A DNA stretch of 32,657 nt from JAVBOJ01 sp031550755 (GTDB lineage Bacteria > Bacillota > Clostridia > Oscillospirales > UBA929), in NCBI GenBank assembly GCA_031550755.1, contig JAVBOJ010000052.1:1-32657 (forward strand), written 5' to 3'. The notes beneath the pieces are model-generated. The model did not search any database. It saw only the letters and a list, made by a program, of their open reading frames with translations, and was not told where the DNA came from. Made by a program: the position numbers and the translations under genes. Below, piece by piece: positions 16,396-23,576 of this stretch. The first letter of the stretch is position 1. Every line of letters starts with the position of its first letter.

Positions 16396-16893
16396 ATGGA
16401 GCATCGCAGACCCGCCGCGGGTGCCGGGCTTTTTTTGGGTGCCGCGTTTTTTCTGGTCAACGCGTTGTTTTTGCCGCTGCCCACCGCGCTGGGAATCGGG
16501 CTGTTCTTCGGTGCCGCCTGTACCATGGCCATGAGCATTTACATACGGCTGCGCACCCGGAAATATACGCCCATCCGCCGGGACCTGGAAAACAATCTGC
16601 TGCTGTTCGACATGGCCAACCGATACACCGAAAACCGCGACGGATACTTGGTGGAAAACGGTTTTTTGGGGCTGACCGCCGAGGAGCTTATCTTTGTCAC
16701 CTTTGAGGACAACGAGCAGCGCCGGGAGGTCTTTCCGCTGCGCACGGTCAAAAAGGCCGAATGCGGCGTGATCGCCGGGCGGGTGACCGGCCTGTGCATC
16801 GAAACCGAGCGCGCCCGGATCCAGTTTGTCACCTCGGAGGTGCAGCGGTTTCTCGCGCTGATGCAGGAAAGAATTTTACCGCATAAACCATAA
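16396..16893 (+). CDS. Two-TM membrane protein with PH/GRAM-like cytoplasmic tail
   Basis: 165 residues. Two adjacent hydrophobic helices (about 8-27 and 29-50) are followed by RLRTRKYTPIRRDL and a soluble domain of about 110 residues. Its beta-rich run (DGYLVENGFLGLTAEELIFVTFEDNEQRREVFPLRTVKKAECGVIAGRVTGLCIETERARIQFV) and closing helix look like a PH/GRAM-type lipid- or protein-binding fold; this is a judgement from pattern, not a family match. GGGGGGAT lies before the ATG. It is followed 65 bases later by spoIIR, which has its own sporulation promoter, so the two are probably not one regulatory unit. No named function. Confidence 0.75.
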   Translation: MEHRRPAAGAGLFLGAAFFLVNALFLPLPTALGIGLFFGAACTMAMSIYIRLRTRKYTPIRRDLENNLLLFDMANRYTENRDGYLVENGFLGLTAEELIFVTFEDNEQRREVFPLRTVKKAECGVIAGRVTGLCIETERARIQFVTSEVQRFLALMQERILPHKP

Positions 16894-16898
16894 AAATT

Positions 16899-16928
16899 GT
16901 ATAACCGATCCCATTTCTGTCCAGAATG
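16899..16928 (+). promoter_or_regulatory. Sigma-F-like promoter of spoIIR
   Basis: GTATA (16899-16903), a 15-base spacer and GTCCAGAATG (16919-16928) fit the forespore sigma-F pattern (GYWTA, about 15 bases, GGnnAnAAT) with one mismatch in the leading GG pair. In B. subtilis spoIIR is a sigma-F gene, so motif and gene agree. Confidence 0.6.
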
Positions 16929-16958
16929 AAAGCATTCGGAAGAAAGGAACGGGATCAC

Positions 16959-17582
16959 ATGAAATTCAAATGCAAGCCTTGGGAAATCGCGCTGGCGCTG
17001 GCGCTCGTGCTGTCGGTACTTACGGGAAGTTTTTTGGAGCATGAACAGGAGGCGCTCGCCGACAGCGTTTTGCGGCTGCATGTGCTGGCCAATTCGGACA
17101 GCCCGGAGGATCAGGCGCTCAAGCTCGTGGTGCGCGACGCTATTTTGGAGTGGACGACGCCGCTGTTGTACGGCGTTTCGGACAGGGTGCGCGCCGAGGA
17201 GATTTTGTGCGCGGCGCTGCCCGAGGTCGAGCGGGTCGCCGAGGAGACCATCCGGCAGGCCGGGTATCTTTACGCCGCCAGCGCCGAGCTGGCGCAGACC
17301 GCCTTTCCCACAAAAACATACACCGATTTTGCGTTGCCGGCCGGCCGGTATGAGGCGCTGCGCGTCGTCATCGGCGACGGCGGAGGACAAAACTGGTGGT
17401 GCGTGGTGTTCCCGCCGCTGTGCCTGGCCGCGTCGGGTGCGCAGACAAAGGACACCCTGCGCGAGGCCGGCCTCACCGACGGACAGGTTTCCCTTGTCAC
17501 CGGCGAAACCGAGGGGTATGAGATCAAGTTCAAATGTCTGGAATGGTGGGACGCGATCAAGCACTTTTTCGGCGTCTCGTGA
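16959..17582 (+). CDS. spoIIR: Stage II sporulation protein R
   Basis: 207 residues. A signal peptide or anchor (PWEIALALALVLSVLTGSFLE) is followed by the conserved SpoIIR block starting RLHVLANSDSPEDQALKLVVRDAIL, then TDFALPAGRYEALRVVIGDGGGQNWWCVVFPPLC, with the hallmark WWCVVFPPLC, and a C-terminal YEIKFKCLEWWD. SpoIIR is made in the forespore, secreted across its membrane, and triggers SpoIIGA to process pro-sigma-E in the mother cell. The ATG at 16959 has AAAGGAACGGG upstream; the alternative ATG at 16926 sits inside the sigma-F-like -10 and is excluded. The gene points to a spore-forming host. Confidence 0.93.
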   Translation: MKFKCKPWEIALALALVLSVLTGSFLEHEQEALADSVLRLHVLANSDSPEDQALKLVVRDAILEWTTPLLYGVSDRVRAEEILCAALPEVERVAEETIRQAGYLYAASAELAQTAFPTKTYTDFALPAGRYEALRVVIGDGGGQNWWCVVFPPLCLAASGAQTKDTLREAGLTDGQVSLVTGETEGYEIKFKCLEWWDAIKHFFGVS

Positions 17583-17610
17583 ATATTGAACCCGGGAGAC
17601 AAAAACACAA

Positions 17611-17633
17611 AGGCCGCCCCGGCGGGGCGGCCT
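17611..17633. other. GC-rich perfect hairpin after spoIIR
   Basis: A 10-bp stem (17611-17620 with 17624-17633) around a 3-base loop, 28 bases past the spoIIR stop. There is no T-run on the plus side, and only a broken one on the minus side, so it may stabilise the mRNA end rather than terminate. Confidence 0.6.
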
Positions 17634-17720
17634 GACAAAAGGGATAGATTGCTGTACACTGGTGGCAGAGGGTAGGCCGTTTCGAACGGTTCGCCCAAGA
17701 AATCGATGTATTTACTCAAA

Positions 17721-17762
17721 AAATAAACCGCCATCCTTGACTGAGGGGCGGTTTATTTTTTT
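17721..17762. terminator. Bidirectional terminator between spoIIR and dacF
   Basis: A 12-bp stem (17721-17732 with 17747-17758) flanked by a T-run on the plus side (to 17762) and an A-run on the left, which reads as T's on the minus strand. It separates the two convergent genes. The 130 bases around it show only a small CCGTT-TCG-AACGG hairpin and nothing else recognisable. Confidence 0.85.
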
Positions 17763-17823
17763 GTCGTCTCGTATCGCCGGCACCAGCATCGCGAATGCGA
17801 TCATCAGCACCCGCCGCTTCTGT

Positions 17824-18963
17824 TTATTTTACAAACAACACCCCGAACATTTGCCCCAAAATCTGCCAGAAGGTCAGCTTGGCAACGGCCTCGGACGCCA
17901 CGATGGGCACATTGGCCAGCACCTCGTCGCCGGCCTTGATGGTCAGCTCGCCCAGCGTCTGGCCCTTTTCCACCGGCGCGTGGACATTCTCGGCCAGCGT
18001 GGTTTCCTTGACCAAGCTATTCGCCAACGTTTTCTCCACCAAAATGCGTCTGCTGTCCAGCAGCTCCGGCTGCACCTCGTCCTTGACCCCCAAGATAACC
18101 GGCACCGGCAGCATGACCTCCTCGGGATAGGAGGCCATTAGCTTGTAGTTGGCAAAGCCGTAATCCAGCAGGGTGCGGGCGTCGTCCCAGCGCTTGTCGG
18201 AGGAATCTGCCGCCATGATGACGGCGATCAGCTCCATGCCGTCGCGCTCGGCGGTGGCGGACACGCAAAACTTCGCGGTGGAGGTCGAACCGGTTTTGAG
18301 TCCGGTGGCGCCGTCATAAAACCGGATGAGCCGGTTGGTATTGTCCAGTCCAAACGTACCGTTTCGCAGGGTATCCCGCCAGATGGTCGTGTATTCCTTG
18401 ATGGCGGGGTGATAGAGCATCATTTGCCGCGACATAATGGCAATATCCCGCGCGGTGGTCAGATGTCCGGCATCCGACAGCCCGGTGCAGTCCAAAAAGG
18501 TGGTGTTTGTCATGCCCAGCTCCACCGCTCGCTCATTCATGCGGCCCACAAAGGTCTCCTCACTGCCGGCCAAATGCTCGGCCAGAGCCACCGCCGCGTC
18601 ATTGCCCGAGGCAATGGCCGCCGCCTTGATGAGCTCGTTGACGGTGTATTTCTCGCCCTCGGCCAAATACACCTGCGATCCGCCCATGCCTTGGGCGTTG
18701 CGGGAGACGGTGACCTGCTCATCCAGCCGCAGACTGCCGCGCTCCAGCGCCTCCATAACCAACAGCAGGGTCATGATTTTGGTTACGCTGGCCGGCGTCA
18801 GCTTTTTGTCGGCCTCTTTTTCGTAGAGGATCTTGCCGGTTTCCTTTTCCATCAGCAATACGGACGGGGCGGAGGTATCCGGCATCACGGGAGCCGCCAG
18901 CGCGGGGATCGCCGCCAGGGGGAGCAGCGCCAAAACAAGCAGGACGCACAGGAATCTCTTCAT
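17824..18963 (-). CDS. dacF: D-alanyl-D-alanine carboxypeptidase (PBP5/DacF type)
   Basis: 379 residues from the ATG at 18963 (AAGGAGGGA upstream). The signal peptide ends at about PALAA-PVM. Serine-type penicillin-binding motifs are complete: SVTK at 59-62 (Ser59 nucleophile), SGN at 119-121 and KTG at 223-225. The C-terminal PBP5-associated beta domain (about 290-360) and a final amphipathic/hydrophobic helix (LTFWQILGQMFGVLFVK) tether it to the membrane. It removes the terminal D-Ala of peptidoglycan stem peptides, limiting crosslinking. A sigma-E-like promoter and the spoIIR neighbour suggest the sporulation-specific DacF branch rather than vegetative DacA, which is why I use that symbol, tentatively. 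Confidence 0.88.
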   Translation of the reverse strand: MKRFLCVLLVLALLPLAAIPALAAPVMPDTSAPSVLLMEKETGKILYEKEADKKLTPASVTKIMTLLLVMEALERGSLRLDEQVTVSRNAQGMGGSQVYLAEGEKYTVNELIKAAAIASGNDAAVALAEHLAGSEETFVGRMNERAVELGMTNTTFLDCTGLSDAGHLTTARDIAIMSRQMMLYHPAIKEYTTIWRDTLRNGTFGLDNTNRLIRFYDGATGLKTGSTSTAKFCVSATAERDGMELIAVIMAADSSDKRWDDARTLLDYGFANYKLMASYPEEVMLPVPVILGVKDEVQPELLDSRRILVEKTLANSLVKETTLAENVHAPVEKGQTLGELTIKAGDEVLANVPIVASEAVAKLTFWQILGQMFGVLFVK

Positions 18964-18987
18964 GAAATGTCCCTCCTTTTTCTGTAC

Positions 18988-19016
18988 AACATATGACGTG
19001 TCCCGCTTGGATATGT
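18988..19016 (-). promoter_or_regulatory. Possible sigma-E-type promoter of the dacF-like gene
   Basis: On the minus strand ACATATC (-35-like, 19016-19010), 14 bases, then CATATGTT (18995-18988) resembles the mother-cell sigma-E pattern KMATATT-N14-CATACAnT with several mismatches. No sigma-A promoter of quality was found in the 297-base gap between 18964 and 19260, which otherwise holds only this and the next promoter candidate. Confidence 0.3.
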
Positions 19017-19184
19017 CCACCGAAGACGGACTCCCAAAGACAACTTTCACAGGTCTGCCGAAAAAGCCGGGATATAAAAATGACGTCACTTTTTTTGTGC
19101 TTTTCCGCTCCCTCCTCGGAATTTCCCCGTTTCTTTCCAAAAATAAAAGGATCGCGCTCCGCCGCGGTTTTGCCCTTTTCACCC

Positions 19185-19212
19185 TTGAAAACAACAGGCA
19201 TACCATGATATT
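19185..19212 (+). promoter_or_regulatory. Candidate promoter of the cysteine-rich gene
   Basis: Two readings overlap. One is sigma-A-like TTGAAA (19185-19190), 16 bases, GATATT (19207-19212) with a TG before it. The other is a sporulation-type -10 CATACCAT (19199-19206), one mismatch from the sigma-E -10, with an AC 16 bases upstream as for sigma-K. Sequence alone does not decide. Confidence 0.35.
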
Positions 19213-19260
19213 GAAGGCGGTTTATCAGCTTTCAAATCAAGATAGGGAGGTAATCTTGCA

Positions 19261-20112
19261 ATGCCTGAAAAGGTTCAATCCGGTCTTTCAGGCCCGGTAG
19301 GCCCCGTGGTCGAGGATCACAAGTTCAAGGAAGCCGTTTGCATTCACACCAAGAAAATTTATGACGCTTGTCGTGATAAGGACTGTCTGGAAGATATGCG
19401 TGTGTTTCCCACCCGCCGCAGCCAGTGCATCATTGACAAAGCCATCAACGTCAAATGCCGCCGCGCGGAGCTTCTTTGGGTCTACATTGATGTGGAAAGC
19501 GTACCGTTCAATCGCGGTTTTTACACCGTCGATGTGAAGTACTTCTACCGCATCGTCGCCGACGCGTTCACCGGCGTGGGCAAACCCACCGAAGTCACCG
19601 GCCTCTGCACCTTCGACAAACGTGTCATCCTGTTTGGCAGCGAAGGAAACGCCAAGATTTTCAGCTCCAAGACATCGCTCGGAACGACCGACGAACAGGT
19701 CATGCGCGCGGCCAATCTGCCCACCGCGGTGGTGGAAGTGGTCGATCCCATCTGCCTCAACGTCAAACTGGTGGAGACTTGCAACCACAAGTGCCGCGGC
19801 ATAGACATGGATCTCTCCGAGCTGCCGCCCTGCATCTGCCAGTGCTTTGACGATGAACTGGTACTGTCCGGTGATGAAAAGCGTATTTTCTGCACCCTGG
19901 GACAGTTTTCCATCATTCGTCTGGAGCGCGACACCCAGCTTGTCATCCCCTGCTACGATTTCTGCGTTCCCGAAAAAGAGTGCATCGGCTCGACCGACGA
20001 CAGCCCCTGCGAGCTGTTCAGCCGCATCAAATTCCCTGTGGATGAGTTCTTCCCGCCCGTTTGCGGCAATTTCGAGGACTACCGAAGCGTGAGAGAAGAT
20101 TGCTGCAAGTGA
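19261..20112 (+). CDS. Cysteine-rich conserved protein of unknown function (possible spore-associated)
   Basis: 283 residues with 20 cysteines, about 7 percent, many in short clusters: DACRDKDC, CNHKC, CICQC, CYDFC and a terminal CC. No signal peptide or membrane helix. Characteristic stretches are IYDACRDKDCLEDMRVFPT and ELLWVYIDVESVPFNRGFYTVDVKYFYRI. I recall similar proteins in many Clostridia without an assigned role, but cannot name the family. The cysteine spacing suggests metal binding or disulfide crosslinking, as in spore-coat or exosporium proteins, and the neighbours (spoIIR, dacF) fit; both points are inference. AGGGAGGT precedes the ATG by about 9 bases and a strong terminator follows, so it is a single-gene transcript. 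Confidence 0.85.
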   Translation: MPEKVQSGLSGPVGPVVEDHKFKEAVCIHTKKIYDACRDKDCLEDMRVFPTRRSQCIIDKAINVKCRRAELLWVYIDVESVPFNRGFYTVDVKYFYRIVADAFTGVGKPTEVTGLCTFDKRVILFGSEGNAKIFSSKTSLGTTDEQVMRAANLPTAVVEVVDPICLNVKLVETCNHKCRGIDMDLSELPPCICQCFDDELVLSGDEKRIFCTLGQFSIIRLERDTQLVIPCYDFCVPEKECIGSTDDSPCELFSRIKFPVDEFFPPVCGNFEDYRSVREDCCK

Positions 20113-20123
20113 TCTGGCAATCG

Positions 20124-20172
20124 CAAAAACGACCGAAGGCTGCGACTATTTCGCGGCCTTCGGTCGTTTTTG
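20124..20172. terminator. Bidirectional terminator after the cysteine-rich gene
   Basis: A long stem (AAAAACGACCGAAGGC, about 20125-20140, paired with 20156-20171) ending in TTTTT on the plus strand and preceded by AAAAA, so it also works for the convergent small ORF ending at 20182. Confidence 0.9.
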
Positions 20173-20181
20173 TTCGTGATA

Positions 20182-20385
20182 TTACCGTTCCAATTGCTCC
20201 TCACACGCAGCCTCTTTCCAGAGCCTGCGGTAGTCGGCCGTGGTGAGGGACAGGCCGTGCAACCGGTTGACCACCCGCGCGGCCAGACGCCAGTTTGCCT
20301 CCGTCCCGTTTTTTGTCCAATGGCGGAGGCTTTCCAGCAGATCGGTCAGCTGTACCTCCGAAAGATCCTGTAGTTGCATTGTCAT
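20182..20385 (-). CDS. Small acidic/helical protein, unknown
   Basis: 67 residues, predicted mostly alpha-helical (LSEVQLTDLLESLRHWTKNGTEANWRLAARVVNRLHGLSLTTADYRRLWKEAACEEQLER), with no membrane segment. The ATG at 20385 has only a weak GTGGGA site; a second ATG at 20379 is possible. A TTGTCA (20426-20431 on the plus map) and TATACA (20401-20406) 19 bases apart are a poor promoter candidate. It ends against the shared terminator, and composition and codon phase look coding. Family not recognised. Confidence 0.55.
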   Translation of the reverse strand: MTMQLQDLSEVQLTDLLESLRHWTKNGTEANWRLAARVVNRLHGLSLTTADYRRLWKEAACEEQLER

Positions 20386-20463
20386 GACGTCATCCCACTC
20401 TGTATAGCATTATGCCTCTATATTATGACAAAATTCGCCCCGCGTCAACTGCCGAATCGACGG

Positions 20464-20492
20464 TTGACAATCTGTTCCATAAACGATAACAT
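20464..20492 (+). promoter_or_regulatory. Sigma-A promoter of the TlpA-like lipoprotein
   Basis: A perfect TTGACA (20464-20469), 17 bases, TAACAT (20487-20492). Transcription would start near 20499, inside the first GGGAGGA, which leaves GAGGTG (20506-20511) as the working ribosome site for the ATG at 20517. Confidence 0.7.
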
Positions 20493-20516
20493 AGGGAGGA
20501 AAAATGAGGTGTTTTG

Positions 20517-21050
20517 ATGCGCAGAATCTGTGTGTTCGTGCTTTTTTTGCTGTGCCTGAGCGGCTGCGCCGCGTCCGCGCCGTCGGCGTCGCCCAGTCCC
20601 TCCCCGCCGTCCGGCTTATCGGATCGTACGGAGGGGTATGACAAGGGGCAGACTCTGCCGGATTTTACCGTGCCGCTGATAGACGGCGGGGAATTTGTGT
20701 TGTCGGAGCAGCTGGGCAAACCGGTGCTTATCAATCTGTTTACCACCTGGTGCGGGCCCTGCGTTGCTGAGATGCCGGATCTTGACCGGCTGTATGCCGA
20801 ATACGGCGACGAGATCGCCATGGTGGTCATCGACATGGACGACGGGAAAGAGGCCACAGCCGACCTGGCGGCGGACAAGGGGTATTCCTTTCCGGTCGGG
20901 TATCTGGACGGCTGGAGCTTCGGTACCTACTCGGTGGAGTTCATTCCCCAGACCTTTGTGCTGGACGCCGACGGCGTGATTGTACAATATTATGCCGGCG
21001 CCAACAAGTATGATACCTACAAGGCGGCGCTGGACGCGGCGATGGGGTAA
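20517..21050 (+). CDS. TlpA/ResA-like thioredoxin-fold lipoprotein
   Basis: 177 residues. A lipoprotein signal peptide (RRICVFVLFLLCLSGC, lipid Cys17), a Ser/Pro linker and an AhpC/TSA-Redoxin-type thioredoxin domain from about residue 43. The active site is WCGPC (C79-G-P-C82) within NLFTTWCGPCVAEMPDLDRLY, and the cis-proline is in FIPQTFVLD. Such proteins reduce disulfides outside the membrane, for example in cytochrome c maturation or spore-envelope assembly; no partner gene (CcdA, cytochrome) is in view. A competing ATG at 20504 in another frame gives only a short unrelated peptide. GAGGTG decides the start at 20517. Confidence 0.9.
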   Translation: MRRICVFVLFLLCLSGCAASAPSASPSPSPPSGLSDRTEGYDKGQTLPDFTVPLIDGGEFVLSEQLGKPVLINLFTTWCGPCVAEMPDLDRLYAEYGDEIAMVVIDMDDGKEATADLAADKGYSFPVGYLDGWSFGTYSVEFIPQTFVLDADGVIVQYYAGANKYDTYKAALDAAMG

Positions 21051-21095
21051 GAAAAACGCGCCTTCCTGAGCAGAGTGCATGCATTTGTATTATAA

Positions 21096-21111
21096 CGCGG
21101 AAAAATCCGCG
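21096..21111. promoter_or_regulatory. Inverted repeat upstream of the ABC exporter leader
   Basis: CGCGGA-AAAA-TCCGCG, a perfect 6-bp inverted repeat, lies just before a TATGAT (21113-21118) that could be a -10. It has no T-tail, so an operator for a dimeric repressor is more likely than a terminator. No clear -35 was found. Confidence 0.4.
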
Positions 21112-21146
21112 ATATGATAAAAATTAAAATTGAAGGAGTGTCACGC

Positions 21147-21197
21147 ATGAAAAAGACAAGAATCGGAAGCAAATCCAGGAGGGTGACGAGTCTGTAA
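21147..21197 (+). CDS. Leader peptide of the ABC exporter (16 codons)
   Basis: ATG at 21147 with a strong GAAGGAGTG site 6-8 bases upstream encodes MKKTRIGSKSRRVTSL and stops at TAA 21195-21197, 25 bases before the exporter's ATG. The codons for KSRRV lie in AGGAGGGT, the first arm of a hairpin. Size, basic content and position match ribosome-sensing leader peptides such as those ahead of antibiotic exporters (BmrB before bmrCD is the model). Function is inferred. Confidence 0.6.
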   Translation: MKKTRIGSKSRRVTSL

Positions 21198-21217
21198 CCC
21201 TCCTAAATAATGGGAGG
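21177..21217 (+). promoter_or_regulatory. Alternative hairpins (attenuator-like) covering the exporter ribosome site
   Basis: Three segments can pair in two mutually exclusive ways. AGGAGGGT (21177-21184) pairs perfectly with ACCCTCCT (21197-21204). CCCTCC (21198-21203) also pairs with GGGAGG (21212-21217), the Shine-Dalgarno of the exporter at 21223. Ribosome position on the leader would choose between them. There is no U-run, so control would be at translation rather than termination. Confidence 0.55.
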
Positions 21218-21222
21218 ATTCT

Positions 21223-22986
21223 ATGTCACTGAAAAAAGCTGAAAAAATCAAACAATTCCTGTCGTATTACAAACCGTATAAAAAGCTCCTCGCCGCCGAC
21301 CTTCTTTCCGCCGTCATGGTTGCGGCGCTTGGGCTTGTACTGCCCCTGTGCGTGAGATACATCACAAGCGATATTTTGCAGTCGGGGACAGCGGCCAATG
21401 CCCTGCCGCAGATTGTCTGCATGGGCGCTTTGATGATGGTCATCATCCTCGCCAAGACCGGCTTCGGATTCTTTTACGACTACAAGGGGCACGACATGGG
21501 CGCGAAAATTGAGCGGGATTTACGAAAAGAGCTTTTCGAGCAGTATCAAACGCTTTCGTTTTCATTTTACGACAATAAAAATACCGGAGAGCTTACCTCC
21601 CGCCTGACGAACGACCTGCTCAATCTTGCCGAGGTATATCACCATGTACCGGAAACGATCCTGATCAATGTCGTACAGACGGTCGGTTCGGTGGTGATCC
21701 TGCTTTGTGTCAACTGGAAACTCGCCCTGATGGTCTTTGCGATTCTGCCCGTAATTGCGATATATTCATTTGTTTTTTACAGAAAACTGCAAACAGCCTA
21801 CGCGCTAAACCGGGCACACATAGCGGACATCAACGCCACCGTGCAGGACAGCCTATCGGGCATACGCGTTGTAAAGGCGTTTGCCAACGAGGAAGCGGAA
21901 ATCAAAAAATTTGCCGCCGCCAATACCCGGTATTACGCAAACAGAGCCGGGATATACAAAAGCGAAGCCCTGCTCTATTCGGCGATTGAGCATTTGTTCA
22001 CGCCGCTCATCACGGCAATCATCGCCGTAGCCGGAGGGCTGTGGATTCTAAGAGGTTCCCTTGACCTTGCCAATCTACTGCTGTTCATCCTGTACGCCGC
22101 CTATCTTACCGGGCCGATTCCCGCGCTGGCGTCCGTGATTCCTTTTTACCAGCAGGGCTTTTCGGGGTATACCCGCTTCAGGGAAATCATGGATACGCGC
22201 CCCACGGTCTGCGACGCGGAAAATGCCGTTGACCTTTCTGTGTCTGAGGGACATGTGACATTCGAGAATGTGACGTTCCGATATAGAGAAGAGCAGGAAT
22301 ATATCCTGCGCAATATAAATTTTCACGTCCGGGCGGGTGAAAGCGTGGCCATAGTGGGTCGCTCCGGCATCGGAAAATCCACCTTGTGCGCGCTAATTTC
22401 CCGATTTTACGATGTGAGCGAGGGCACGGTGTCTATTGACGGGACAGATATCCGACGGGTTACGCAGCATTCGCTCCGTCAGCAAATCGGCGTTGTCAGA
22501 CAGGAGACATTTCTCTTTTCCGGCACCGTAATGGACAACATACGATACGGCAAACCGGGAGCGACAAGGGAGGACGTGATGGAGGCGGCTCAAAAGGCCA
22601 ACGCCCACGCGTTTATTATGCAATTGCCCCATGGATATGATACCGATATCGGTCAACGGGGCGTAAAGCTGTCCGGCGGACAGCAGCAGCGGCTCAGCAT
22701 TGCCCGGGCGTTTCTCAAGGATTCGCCGATTCTTATTTTCGACGAAGCAACCAGCTCTTTGGACTATGAAAGCGAAAACGCCGTGATGGAAGGCCTGAAA
22801 ACACTGTTACAGGGACGCACGGCCTTTATCATCGCCCACAGACTCAGTACCGTGAAAAACGCCGACCGTATCATCGTGTTGACCGACAACGGCATCGCGG
22901 AGCAGGGAACCCACGAACAGCTGTACGAGATGAATGGCGTGTATGCGAAGCTGTATAACGCGCAGGACGTGTATTTTCCGGGCTGA
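21223..22986 (+). CDS. ABC exporter, fused membrane and ATPase domains (multidrug/lipid type)
   Basis: 587 residues, the normal length of a type IV half-exporter. Six membrane helices in about 20-310 are followed by a nucleotide-binding domain: Walker A GRSGIGKST (about 378-386), LSGGQQQRLSIARAF signature (about 482), Walker B ILIFDEATSSLD (about 503) and the H-loop IIAHRLST. As a single gene it would work as a homodimer. Base composition is less G/C-rich than the surrounding genes, suggesting independent acquisition. It is preceded by the leader peptide and hairpins and followed by a strong terminator. Substrate unknown; antibiotic efflux is suggested only by the leader arrangement. Confidence 0.9.
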   Translation: MSLKKAEKIKQFLSYYKPYKKLLAADLLSAVMVAALGLVLPLCVRYITSDILQSGTAANALPQIVCMGALMMVIILAKTGFGFFYDYKGHDMGAKIERDLRKELFEQYQTLSFSFYDNKNTGELTSRLTNDLLNLAEVYHHVPETILINVVQTVGSVVILLCVNWKLALMVFAILPVIAIYSFVFYRKLQTAYALNRAHIADINATVQDSLSGIRVVKAFANEEAEIKKFAAANTRYYANRAGIYKSEALLYSAIEHLFTPLITAIIAVAGGLWILRGSLDLANLLLFILYAAYLTGPIPALASVIPFYQQGFSGYTRFREIMDTRPTVCDAENAVDLSVSEGHVTFENVTFRYREEQEYILRNINFHVRAGESVAIVGRSGIGKSTLCALISRFYDVSEGTVSIDGTDIRRVTQHSLRQQIGVVRQETFLFSGTVMDNIRYGKPGATREDVMEAAQKANAHAFIMQLPHGYDTDIGQRGVKLSGGQQQRLSIARAFLKDSPILIFDEATSSLDYESENAVMEGLKTLLQGRTAFIIAHRLSTVKNADRIIVLTDNGIAEQGTHEQLYEMNGVYAKLYNAQDVYFPG

Positions 22987-23014
22987 ATAGCCGAAAATAT
23001 GCGTTTTCTATGCA

Positions 23015-23048
23015 AAGAAGGTTTGAGATATTCATCTCAAACCTTCTT
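23015..23048. terminator. Terminator hairpin between the ABC exporter and the P-loop gene
   Basis: A perfect 15-bp stem (23015-23029 with 23034-23048) around a 4-base loop. T-tails are short on both strands, but position (28 bases past one stop, 16 past the convergent one) supports shared termination. Confidence 0.8.
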
Positions 23049-23063
23049 GATTATATCTCGTAA

Positions 23064-23477
23064 CTACGCTATATACGCCCGCATTTTTTCGGTGGCGGTG
23101 GCCGCGTCGGCGCTGATGGTGACCGTGAACTTCACGCTGTTGCGCCGGCCGAACTCCTCCATCCAGGAGAGCAACGCTTCGGCCTCCTGCAAATCGTCCG
23201 AGCCGAGGACTTTGTACAGGCTGTCGATAAAAATATGCGAAATGTCGAAATTGCCGGCGTACAGGCCGGAGATAAACCCGCGCAGCATGGCGGCGCTTTG
23301 CAGGGTATACTCGGTGGAATCGACCAACCGCGCGCCGTGATGTATATCAAAAGTCAGCTTGTTTCCCCGTTCGATCAGGACCGCGAGTCCCGCTTCGTGG
23401 TCAATGGCGGCGTTGACAAGCTCGATCATTTGCTTGGTTTTGCCGGAACCCTTGAGACCCATAATCAGCTTAACCAT
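23064..23477 (-). CDS. Small P-loop NTPase of unknown role
   Basis: 137 residues from the ATG at 23477 (AAAAGGGG about 9 bases upstream). Walker A GLKGSGKTK lies at the N-terminus (residues 7-15) and a Walker-B-like HIFIDSLYKVL near 87. There are no membrane helices and no sensor domains, so it is about the minimal size for a nucleotide-binding core. I recall close relatives in Clostridia carrying a misleading 'twitching motility/PilT' label; nothing here supports pili. It lies 99 bases downstream of pgi on the same strand, possibly as the last gene of that operon. Confidence 0.75.
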   Translation of the reverse strand: MVKLIMGLKGSGKTKQMIELVNAAIDHEAGLAVLIERGNKLTFDIHHGARLVDSTEYTLQSAAMLRGFISGLYAGNFDISHIFIDSLYKVLGSDDLQEAEALLSWMEEFGRRNSVKFTVTISADAATATEKMRAYIA

Positions 23478-23576
23478 GACAACCAACCCCTTTTCAAAAT
23501 TTGGATAGGTTCTATGATGATCCTACCATACAAACGGTTTTTTCGCAACCGTTTTTAGTGAAACTTCACAAACCGT

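Noticed and set aside
17634..17734. Possible small RNA or tRNA-like element (GGTTCG, CCGTT-TCG-AACGG hairpin) and a minus ORF starting at 17734
   Set aside because: No cloverleaf or T-box pattern could be folded, and the ORF runs antisense through spoIIR.
20504..20520. ATG at 20504 with an excellent GGGAGGA as start of a separate gene
   Set aside because: The likely transcription start (about 20499) falls inside that ribosome site and the frame gives no recognisable protein.
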